Of a DNA stretch of 22,971 nt, positions 1 through 5,510 are shown piece by piece. The stretch comes from an uncultured Clostridia bacterium. GTDB taxonomy: Bacteria > Bacillota > Clostridia > Oscillospirales > CAG-272. Position 1 is the stretch's first letter, and every line of letters starts with the position of its first letter. Position numbers and translations under genes: made by a program. The notes beneath the pieces were generated by a model. The model ran no database searches. It worked only from the letters and a program-made list of their open reading frames with translations, and had not been told where the DNA came from. The stretch is taken from NCBI GenBank assembly GCA_947624945.1, contig CANQMJ010000023.1, positions 1-22,971 of the forward strand, written 5' to 3'.

Positions 1-2
1 CG

Positions 3-1166
3 TTTCTTATCGGCGCGCTAAATATTCCCTATTTCGGATTCCACACGCTTGACGAGGTCGAGTCGCTTTCGCTTTTCTCGCAGGCGGCGCTCGGCTTCAT
101 CGCGTTCACGATAGGCAACGAATTCCGCATCGGACAAATACGCCAAATGGGCGCGAAGGCGATCGTCATCGGCATATTGCAGGCGGTGATAACGACCGCC
201 GTCGTCGATATCGTGCTCGTATCGCTCCACTTCATCGCGCCGTCTACGATCTCGATATCGTCCGCGATAACGCTCGGCGCGATAGCCGCCGCGACGGCTC
301 CCGCAGCGACGCTTATGGTCGTTCGCCAGTACAAGGCGGACGGGCCGATGACGAAACTGCTGCTTCTCGTAGTCGCTATCGACGACGCCGTGGGACTCGT
401 GCTCTTCTCCGTTTCATTCGGCATCGCGCGCGTGCTTGAAAGTGGTCACATCAACGTCGCGAGCGTCGTTCTTGAACCGATAATCGAGGTCGTTTTGTCG
501 ATACTGCTCGGCGGACTCGTCGGCTTCTGCCTGTTCGCGCTCGAAAAATTCTTCCATTCGCGCAGCAAACGTCTGTCGCTGTCTATCGCATTCGTGCTTT
601 TGACTATCGGCATCTCGATGATGGAATTCGACATCGGCGGCATACATATCGGCTTCTCGCTTCTGCTCGTCGCCATGATGTGCGGGACCGTGTTCTGCAA
701 CATCTGCGACTTTTCCGAGGAGCTGATGGAGCGTGTCGACGGATGGACTGCGCCGCTGTTCGTTTTGTTCTTCGTTATATCAGGTGCGGAGCTTGACCTT
801 GAGATACTGTCAAATCCGCTCGTGCTGCTCGTCGGAGCGCTCTACATCGTATCGCGTTCACTCGGCAAATATTTCGGCGCGTTCTCGAGCTGCGCCATGA
901 CGTCATGCTCCAAGACCATACGCAACAATCTCGGCATAACGCTTCTGCCGCAGGCAGGCGTCGCGCTCGGCATGGCCATGACGGCGGCGCAGCTCTCCGA
1001 CGGCGCAGCCGTGCGCAGCGTAGTGCTCTTCTCCGTACTCGTGTACGAACTTGTCGGTCCTACGCTGACAAAAATGGCGCTCACATCTGCCGGCGAGATA
1101 TCGCCCGAGGGCAGAACGAGCGCGCGTGTCAAGAACAAGCCGCCGAAGGCGCACAGCCTGAAGTGA
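3..1166 (+). CDS. Cation:proton antiporter, CPA2 type (5' end missing)
   Basis: An integral membrane antiporter that would exchange Na+ or K+ for H+ across the cytoplasmic membrane. The frame is already open at base 3, so the gene begins upstream of the window. An ATG at 147 is internal, because the upstream residues (NIPYFGFHTLDEVESL) continue the same hydrophobic pattern. About 387 codons are visible, with roughly ten hydrophobic segments. The segment ATAPAATLMVVRQYKA followed by VVAIDDAVGLVLFS fits the CPA2/NhaA-like fold, where paired acidic residues in a broken helix bind the ion. The C-terminus is a short basic tail, and no TrkA-N nucleotide-binding domain follows as it does in full KefB/KefC. 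Family assignment is good; the ion is not determinable. It ends just before a terminator shared with the convergent dehydrogenase gene. Confidence 0.85.
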   Translation, partial: FLIGALNIPYFGFHTLDEVESLSLFSQAALGFIAFTIGNEFRIGQIRQMGAKAIVIGILQAVITTAVVDIVLVSLHFIAPSTISISSAITLGAIAAATAPAATLMVVRQYKADGPMTKLLLLVVAIDDAVGLVLFSVSFGIARVLESGHINVASVVLEPIIEVVLSILLGGLVGFCLFALEKFFHSRSKRLSLSIAFVLLTIGISMMEFDIGGIHIGFSLLLVAMMCGTVFCNICDFSEELMERVDGWTAPLFVLFFVISGAELDLEILSNPLVLLVGALYIVSRSLGKYFGAFSSCAMTSCSKTIRNNLGITLLPQAGVALGMAMTAAQLSDGAAVRSVVLFSVLVYELVGPTLTKMALTSAGEISPEGRTSARVKNKPPKAHSLK

Positions 1167-1180
1167 CTGCCATACATCAA

Positions 1181-1206
1181 AAGAAGGGGCTTGCGCCCCT
1201 TCTTTT
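1181..1206. terminator. Bidirectional rho-independent terminator
   Basis: Perfect 10-bp stem AAGAAGGGGC / GCCCCTTCTT (1181-1190 with 1195-1204) with a TTGC loop. The stem ends supply T runs on both strands (TTCTTTTATT on plus, TTCTTTTGATG on minus). It lies between the convergent antiporter and alcohol dehydrogenase genes and can serve both. Confidence 0.85.
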
Positions 1207-1227
1207 ATTATGCCGTTTCAATGCTTT

Positions 1228-2376
1228 TTACATCAGCGAACGGTAGAGCTCGGCGATGTCCTCGACGGAGACGTCGCGCGGATTGCCGGGACGGCACGCG
1301 TCGTTGTACGCGTCGCGCGACAGCGCCGGTATGTCCTCTTCCTTAACGACGCCCTTGAGCGAGCACACGACGCCGACGTCCTCCGCCAGCTTCTTTACGG
1401 CATCGACAGCCGCACGGCGGTACTCGTCCTGCGTCATATCGTCGACGCCCTTGACACCCATCGCGCGTGCGATCTCGCGGTACTTCTCGCCTGTTGCGGG
1501 CGCGTTATACGCCATTACTGTCGGAAGAAGCGTCGCGCACGCCTGACCGTGCGGCATATCGTAGTATGCCGACAGCGTATGCGCCATCGAATGGTCGACA
1601 CCGAGACCGACATTGGAGAAGCCCATGCCAGCCACATACTGACCGAGCGCCATGCCTTCGCGTCCTTCAGGCTTTCCTGCGACAGCGTCACGCAGACTGC
1701 GCGAGATTATCTCGATAGCCTTGAGATGGAACATGTCGGAGAGCTCCCATGCACCGAGCGTGATGTAGCCCTCGATCGCATGCGTCAGCGCGTCCATGCC
1801 CGTGTATGCCGTCAGCGACTTCGGCATCGTCGACATCATGTCGGGGTCTACGACAGCGACGACGGGTATATCGTGCGGGTCGACGCAGACGAATTTGCGC
1901 TTCTTCTCAACGTCGGTGATAACGTAGTTGATCGTGACCTCCGCCGCTGTGCCCGCAGTCGTCGGTACGGCGATTATCTGAGCCGACGGCTTTTTAGTCT
2001 CGACCGCACCCTCGAGCGAGCGGACATCCTCGTGCTCTGGGTTGTTCACTATGATGCCGACTGCCTTCGCTGTGTCCATCGACGAGCCGCCGCCGACGGC
2101 GATGATGAAGTCTGCGCCCGACTTTTTGTAAGCCTCAACGCCCGCTTTGACGTTCTCGATCGTCGGATTCGGCTTGATGTCGGAGAACACGTCGTATGGA
2201 ATATTCGCCGCGTCGAGCACGTCCGTGACCTTCTTCGTCACGCCGAAACGGATGAGGTCGGGGTCGGAGCATAAAAGCGCATGACGAAGTTCGCGCGCCT
2301 TTACCTGCGCGGGTATCTCCGCGACTGCTCCCGCGCCGTGATACGATGTTTCGTTCAAAACAAATCTCTGTGCCAT
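1228..2376 (-). CDS. fucO: Iron-containing alcohol dehydrogenase, lactaldehyde reductase (FucO) type
   Basis: A group III, metal-dependent cytoplasmic NAD(H) oxidoreductase. FucO interconverts L-lactaldehyde and L-1,2-propanediol, the reducing step after fucose or rhamnose breakdown under anaerobic conditions. The 382-residue length matches E. coli FucO, and long stretches agree with it from memory, such as TTAGTAAEVTINYVITD, RKFVCVDPHDIP, DALTHAIEGYIT and GQYVAGMGFSNVGLG. The nucleotide loop GGGS is at 95-98. The metal ligands fall at D195, H199, H262 and H276, one position earlier than D196, H200, H263 and H277 of FucO. AAAAAGGAGAAGATC precedes the ATG. The gene follows the 113-aa gene by 44 bp on the same strand, so the two may share a transcript. 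No fucose or rhamnose catabolic genes are in the window, so the physiological aldehyde is inferred; butanol or ethanol dehydrogenase paralogues are less likely given the sequence match. Confidence 0.9.
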   Translation of the reverse strand: MAQRFVLNETSYHGAGAVAEIPAQVKARELRHALLCSDPDLIRFGVTKKVTDVLDAANIPYDVFSDIKPNPTIENVKAGVEAYKKSGADFIIAVGGGSSMDTAKAVGIIVNNPEHEDVRSLEGAVETKKPSAQIIAVPTTAGTAAEVTINYVITDVEKKRKFVCVDPHDIPVVAVVDPDMMSTMPKSLTAYTGMDALTHAIEGYITLGAWELSDMFHLKAIEIISRSLRDAVAGKPEGREGMALGQYVAGMGFSNVGLGVDHSMAHTLSAYYDMPHGQACATLLPTVMAYNAPATGEKYREIARAMGVKGVDDMTQDEYRRAAVDAVKKLAEDVGVVCSLKGVVKEEDIPALSRDAYNDACRPGNPRDVSVEDIAELYRSLM

Positions 2377-2420
2377 GATCTTCTCCTTTTTATATATAAA
2401 AAATTATAAACCTGTCTCTG

Positions 2421-2762
2421 TCACGTCTCGATTTTAAGCTGTGCGTCGCCGAGATCGCCCCACACGGTGATTATGCCTATCTTGACGAATACGGGGTAGA
2501 TGTAGCTCGCGCCGAATGTGCCCAATTTTTTCGGACCGTCGACCTCCTCGCCGATGTCAAGAAGCTCCATCGCACGATGATATGCGACGTTGACTGTCGC
2601 GCGCGTTATCGACTTTTCCTTGCGCGAGACGAACATTTCGCTCCCGCGTATCGCATATGTGAACGTGAGGCCCTTTGCCGTCGTGAATTCCTCGCCCGCA
2701 TGCTTTTCGATGCGCTCCCACAGCGCGTCCTCTTCCGCTGTCCAGATCTGCGTACTGCGCAT
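2421..2762 (-). CDS. Conserved-looking small protein of unknown function, 113 aa
   Basis: I do not recognise the family. The protein is soluble-looking, begins with an acidic amphipathic segment (TAEEDALWERIEKHAGEEF), and continues with a basic stretch (FVSRKEKSITRATVNVAY) and a hydrophobic C-terminal part (GTFGASYIYPVFVKIGIIT). There is no signal peptide or clear membrane span. The start is chosen by the ribosome binding site: GGAGGA at 2769-2774 lies 6 nt from the ATG at 2760-2762, but directly abuts the in-frame GTG at 2766-2768, which is therefore unlikely. It has its own good promoter and precedes fucO by 44 bp, suggesting a two-gene unit. A regulatory role is possible from the position and basic central segment, but this is a guess. 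Confidence 0.75.
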   Translation of the reverse strand: MRSTQIWTAEEDALWERIEKHAGEEFTTAKGLTFTYAIRGSEMFVSRKEKSITRATVNVAYHRAMELLDIGEEVDGPKKLGTFGASYIYPVFVKIGIITVWGDLGDAQLKIET

Positions 2763-2798
2763 CGTCACTCCTCCGCGGTCAAAATCTTGTATGGTACT

Positions 2799-2827
2799 AT
2801 TGTAGCATATTTTTATATCAAAGGCAA
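2799..2827 (-). promoter_or_regulatory. Sigma-A-type promoter for the 113-aa gene and fucO
   Basis: Reading the minus strand, -35 TTGCCT (2822-2827), 17-bp spacer, -10 TACAAT (2799-2804). It is about 35 nt upstream of the GTG/ATG region of the 113-aa gene, in an AT-rich intergenic stretch. Confidence 0.7.
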
Positions 2828-2879
2828 TATTATGTGTGATTTTTTTGAAATATTATTACGGCAGTCGGACGTTTCCTTA

Positions 2880-2909
2880 CAAAAACAGATGGGGGCAAAA
2901 GCCCCCATC
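2880..2909 (-). terminator. Rho-independent terminator of the spoIIQ-like gene
   Basis: Perfect 9-bp stem GATGGGGGC / GCCCCCATC (2888-2896 with 2901-2909) and a 4-nt loop, followed on the minus strand by CTGTTTTTG. It lies 7 bp beyond the stop codon of the LytM gene. Confidence 0.85.
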
Positions 2910-2915
2910 GCCAGG

Positions 2916-3683
2916 TTATCCTTCAAGACTGTCTTCGCCCGCAAACGCGATATAATCGCACGGGTCGACGGACGCGCCCGATATTTTCAGCTCAAAGTGC
3001 AGGTGCGGTTCGTCCGCTATCTCGTAAAGCGCGCTCTCGCCGACAGTTCCTATGACCTCGCCTGCGGCGACAGTGCGTCCGACGGTGAGACTGCCCAGCG
3101 TTTCGGTCGACAGATTGCGATAGGTGCTGACGGCGTCGCCCTCATGCGACACGTTCGCGCATACGCCCCAGAACGGGTCGTCCCAAACCTCCGTCACAAC
3201 GCCTGCCGCCGCCGCTCTTACGTCCGCTCCGGCGGACGTCGCGATATCGACGCCCGTATGCGTTCTGTAATCGTCCATCGTCATTGAGTATACGAGTGCC
3301 GTTTCGCTGTGCGATTTTGAGACGACGCCGTCGGCGGGCTGCATGAACTGCGGCAGCGTCGGCTGCACGTCGACGTCGACTGTCGGAGGTTTAGGCGTCT
3401 CTGTCACAGGCGACTCCGTTTCTGGCGCGGCTGTCGTTTCGTCCTTTTTGTCGTCCTTTTTACCGAATATGCCCGCGGGCTTCTCCGTATCACGCGGCAA
3501 CGGCTCATGCTCGGCAGTATCGCGCGGCGCCATCGCCTGTGTGTCTGCGCTCGTGTCGCTGTCGGGCAGACGACGCGCGCGTCTTGCCGTTATTCCCGTC
3601 ACGACGACGAGCGCGGCAAGCACCGCCAGCACAAGTATCAGCGCCGCGTACACTATCCTGTTTTCGTACTTTCTGTTTTCCAT
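2916..3683 (-). CDS. spoIIQ: SpoIIQ-like M23 (LytM) domain protein
   Basis: Membrane-anchored LytM-fold protein, probably the forespore half of the SpoIIQ-SpoIIIAH channel that bridges the two membranes of an engulfed forespore. Residues about 10-32 form one membrane span after a short cytoplasmic N-terminus. Residues 38-110 are a Pro/Thr/Asp-rich linker, and 115-245 are the LytM domain. SpoIIQ-type features are LVYSMTMDDYRTHTGVD, followed by a YRNLSTETL segment. The zinc-site residues look intact: H142 and D146 (HTGVD), H180 (SHEG), and H227/H229 (HLHFE). B. subtilis SpoIIQ lacks part of this site, while many clostridial SpoIIQ proteins keep it. GAGGAG precedes the ATG by about 9 nt. The gene stands alone, with a strong terminator behind it. 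I found no convincing sigma-F or sigma-A promoter. A general cell-wall endopeptidase is the alternative. Confidence 0.75.
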   Translation of the reverse strand: MENRKYENRIVYAALILVLAVLAALVVVTGITARRARRLPDSDTSADTQAMAPRDTAEHEPLPRDTEKPAGIFGKKDDKKDETTAAPETESPVTETPKPPTVDVDVQPTLPQFMQPADGVVSKSHSETALVYSMTMDDYRTHTGVDIATSAGADVRAAAAGVVTEVWDDPFWGVCANVSHEGDAVSTYRNLSTETLGSLTVGRTVAAGEVIGTVGESALYEIADEPHLHFELKISGASVDPCDYIAFAGEDSLEG

Positions 3684-3758
3684 AATGTAATGCTCCTCGC
3701 TTATTTTTTGCTGTGCATGCTTATATTTGCCATTATGCGCGTGTTTTATTCAGGACAT

Positions 3759-3815
3759 TAGGGGGAACTTTTGAAAAAAGTTCCCCCTAAAACCCCCTCA
3801 AAACTTTTCCCTGAC
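3759..3815 (-). repeat. Dispersed palindromic repeat, copy A (minus orientation)
   Basis: Read on the minus strand it runs GTCAGGGAAAAGTTTTGAG, then GGGGTTTTAGG, then a perfect 13-bp hairpin AGGGGGAACTTTT / AAAAGTTCCCCCT (3760-3772 with 3776-3788). The first segment matches copy D at 17001 almost base for base. It lies in the 324-bp gap between two divergent genes (3684-4007). The rest of that gap holds a small CGGC-TTC-GCCG hairpin at 3910-3920 and the promoter at 3949, and nothing else I can name. Confidence 0.8.
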
Positions 3816-3948
3816 TTTTTTTATATTTATCGTTTATATGTACGGATAGATTTTGATTGTACGTATCTTTCGATGCTCGGCTTCGCCTCCGCAAGTCAAT
3901 AAGCAGCGCCGGCTTCGCCGATTCGATATGTGCTATATTATATTTTTC

Positions 3949-3977
3949 TTGACACGGCGGCGCGGCAAATGTATAAT
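3949..3977 (+). promoter_or_regulatory. Consensus sigma-A promoter for the ThyX-like gene
   Basis: -35 TTGACA (3949-3954), 17-bp spacer, -10 TATAAT (3972-3977). The match is exact, about 31 nt before the ATG at 4008. Confidence 0.85.
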
Positions 3978-4007
3978 CATTATAGAAAATATGATTTGAG
4001 GTGCGGT

Positions 4008-4625
4008 ATGATAAAGCTCGAAAGAACGAACGTGATGAATTTAGAGGGCGCGATGCGCGGCGCGCGCAATCCCTACAACAGCTGGGCGCGCTCCGACAGC
4101 GGCTACAACGAGGACGGCGAATACATCCTCGGCGAAAACGACATGAAGCTCGCGCAGCAGCTTCGCCGCGCCGGTTCCGACCACCGCAAATTCATACGTC
4201 AGATATTCGTCTCGGTCGACATAACTGCGCCGCTTTACTGGTGGAAGGAGTTCGACACGTACAAGGTCGGCACCGTCGCCAACTCGACCTCGACAATGCA
4301 CAAGATACACTCGAAGCCGTTTTCGCGCGACGATTTCTCGTGCGACAAATGCTCGCAAGGCGCGCTCGACGCGCTCGACGCGCTGATCGCGTATATGGAA
4401 AAGACGCGCCTTGCCTATGTCGAGACAAAGGACAAATCGCTTTGGTACGATTTGATACAGCTTCTGCCGTCGTCGTACAATCAGATGCGCACGGTGACGA
4501 TGAACTATGAAAATCTCGTCAACATCTATTTCGCGCGCAAGGACCACAAGCTCGACGAGTGGCACGTTTTCTGCGACTGGGTAAAGACGCTGCCTTACGC
4601 AAAGGAAATAATCATCGCCGAGTGA
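4008..4625 (+). CDS. ThyX-fold-like protein lacking the ThyX signature motif, 205 aa
   Basis: Usually left as a hypothetical protein; I propose a distant relative of FAD-dependent thymidylate synthase (ThyX). The middle segment DITAPLYWWKEFDTYK, with VGTVANSTSTMHK, sits where ThyX has its hydrophobic strand and RHRxxSxxxxSxR signature. The C-terminal LPSSYNQMRTVTMNYENL with FARKDHKLDEWHVF resembles the ThyX LP..T...NAR.L..F...R....AQWEI region. The RHR triplet is replaced (about T84-Y85-K86) and the Arg after the second Ser is missing, so normal thymidylate synthesis is doubtful. A CxxC pair (C112, C115) lies in a loop. The start at 4008 is preferred over an in-frame ATG at 3930, because GAGGTG (3998-4003) and a consensus promoter both point to it. 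The gene is single, with no thyA, folA or nrd genes nearby. The reading frame is certain; the fold call is moderate. Confidence 0.8.
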   Translation: MIKLERTNVMNLEGAMRGARNPYNSWARSDSGYNEDGEYILGENDMKLAQQLRRAGSDHRKFIRQIFVSVDITAPLYWWKEFDTYKVGTVANSTSTMHKIHSKPFSRDDFSCDKCSQGALDALDALIAYMEKTRLAYVETKDKSLWYDLIQLLPSSYNQMRTVTMNYENLVNIYFARKDHKLDEWHVFCDWVKTLPYAKEIIIAE

Positions 4626-4649
4626 GCGGCGCACACTACATTATATGCA

Positions 4650-4792
4650 CAGTCAAGGTCACCGGTCGCACCGGTGGCTTGCACAGCACCCTTAGAGCAT
4701 AATGCCGGCCGAGCCTATAGGCTCGCCGAAAAGCCCATAGAGCCCGAGACTTTCACAGGCATGCCCCTAAAGTGGCTTATTTCTTGCCCTCT
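4650..4792. other. Structured non-coding segment with palindromes
   Basis: This is the first part of the 680-bp gap between 4626 and 5306. It contains the hairpin CACCGGT-CGC-ACCGGTG (4660-4676) and a perfect 16-bp palindrome CGAGCCTATAGGCTCG (4710-4725). No open frame with coding character crosses it. It adjoins the decayed reading frame at 4777-5028 and could be the flank or end of the same former element. No matching inverted partner was found on the other side, so element boundaries cannot be set. Confidence 0.4.
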
Positions 4793-5028
4793 TGTACCGG
4801 CTCACCCGTGAACGGGTCGATATATTCCCTGATCTACATCTGATCTTCTGCCGCATCTTCCTGCAGTTGATTTCGTATATACTACCCTATCACTTTCTTG
4901 TTTCTTCCCACAGTCATATTATCTGTCACCTGTATTTCGGTGCAAATAGTATATGATACATGCAATTCTATTTTGTATGCGCTAAACTTTCTGTTTGTAT
5001 GCGCTAAACTTTCTGTGTCAAGTTTCAT
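4777..5028 (-). pseudogene. Decayed reading frame with two in-frame TAG codons and a tandem duplication
   Basis: On the minus strand an ATG at 5026-5028, preceded by AGGAGATCAAC, opens a frame beginning MKLDTESLAHTNRKFSAYK. It reaches TAG at 4882-4884, continues in the same frame as YIRNQLQEDAAEDQM to a second TAG (4834-4836), then IREYIDPFTGEPVQEGKK to TAA at 4777. The acidic, protein-like C-terminal stretch across two stops suggests a broken gene. A 22-bp tandem duplication near its 5' end shifts the frame. The segment is much more AT-rich than the neighbouring genes, consistent with acquired DNA. I cannot identify the parent family; an insertion-sequence gene remnant is a guess. Confidence 0.4.
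4973..5016. repeat. Perfect 22-bp tandem duplication
   Basis: Two adjacent identical 22-bp units (4973-4994 and 4995-5016), each starting TTGTATGCGCTAAAC and ending TTTCTGT. Twenty-two is not a multiple of three, so the duplication changes the frame of the minus-strand reading frame that contains it. It has only two copies and no spacer, so it is not a CRISPR. Confidence 0.9.
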
Positions 5029-5161
5029 GTTGATCTCCTGTGTTTTATTGCTTGCGGCTGCCAGACCTCTTGCATTAATATCACAGGAGTTTTTCTTTCT
5101 CAACGACAAAAGCCTCTTTTCTTCCACCCGCTTAGCGGATGGTCTACTTTTTTACAAAATA

Positions 5162-5197
5162 CGCCGCGGGAGCTCCCATGCCGAAGCTCCCGCGGCG
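5162..5197 (-). terminator. Strong hairpin, likely terminator of the 32-aa peptide gene
   Basis: Perfect 13-bp GC-rich stem CGCCGCGGGAGCT / AGCTCCCGCGGCG (5162-5174 with 5185-5197) with a 10-nt loop. On the minus strand it is followed by GTATTTTGTAAAAAAG, a moderate T run. It lies about 110 nt past the stop codon of the peptide gene at 5307. The interval 5198-5306 has no other feature I can support. Confidence 0.5.
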
Positions 5198-5306
5198 CGC
5201 GCCGATATAATAACCCGATACGAAACCGGACGAACGATAAAACCGTGTCTCCCCGCACAGCGCGAGCGGATGCGCCGCTGCGGTCCGTTTCAAATGATGC
5301 TCTTAT

Positions 5307-5405
5307 TCAGACTGCCGGCACGACGAGCGCGCAGACAGGAACGGCAATGGAGACGACGACTGCCGCAACGGCCAATATTATTATCAGCGGGAGCAGCTTT
5401 TTCAT
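5307..5405 (-). CDS. Small hydrophobic peptide, 32 aa
   Basis: A short gene on the minus strand. The start is MKKLLPLIIILAVAAVVVSI and the C-terminus is also hydrophobic, ending VPAV, so nearly the whole product is one membrane-spanning segment after a two-lysine N-terminus. The ATG (5403-5405) is preceded by GAGGTG with a 4-nt gap, the same ribosome-binding arrangement as the gene at 4008. A GC-rich hairpin lies downstream and a weak promoter upstream. It could be a small membrane protein, a type I toxin-like peptide or a leader peptide. No convincing antisense promoter was seen, so the toxin idea has no direct support. A signal peptide of a lost protein is a further possibility. Confidence 0.5.
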   Translation of the reverse strand: MKKLLPLIIILAVAAVVVSIAVPVCALVVPAV

Positions 5406-5446
5406 GACACACCTCGGTTCCGTCTTGTTCGGGTGAATTGTCTTCT

Positions 5447-5473
5447 ACTATAATAGACGCATTTCGGAGGCAA
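5447..5473 (-). promoter_or_regulatory. Weak candidate promoter for the 32-aa peptide gene
   Basis: On the minus strand, -35 TTGCCT (5468-5473, the same hexamer as the promoter at 2822) and -10 TATAGT (5447-5452), with a short 15-bp spacer. The spacing makes it uncertain. Confidence 0.35.
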
Positions 5474-5510
5474 AAGGTTTCATGAAAATCAAAATTTTTT
5501 CAAAAAAATT

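Noticed and set aside
1210..2274. Long plus-strand open frame of 354 codons
   Set aside because: Arg/His/Asp-rich shadow of the fucO gene on the other strand; high GC opens such frames.
2763..2768. GTG start for the 113-aa gene
   Set aside because: It directly touches the GGAGGA ribosome binding site; ATG at 2760-2762 has proper 6-nt spacing.
3930..4007. Upstream ATG extending the ThyX-like protein by 26 residues
   Set aside because: It precedes the consensus promoter at 3949-3977 and has no ribosome binding site, whereas ATG 4008 has GAGGTG at 4 nt.
4834..4884. TAG recoding (readthrough or pyrrolysine) in the decayed frame
   Set aside because: Only a short broken frame shows it, other genes here end normally, and a frame-shifting duplication already suggests decay.
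4973..5016. CRISPR-like repeat
   Set aside because: Only two directly adjacent units with no spacer and no cas genes.
4898..5436. Plus-strand open frames between 4898 and 5436
   Set aside because: They cross the tandem duplication and GC hairpin, lack ribosome binding sites, and oppose the better supported minus-strand peptide gene.
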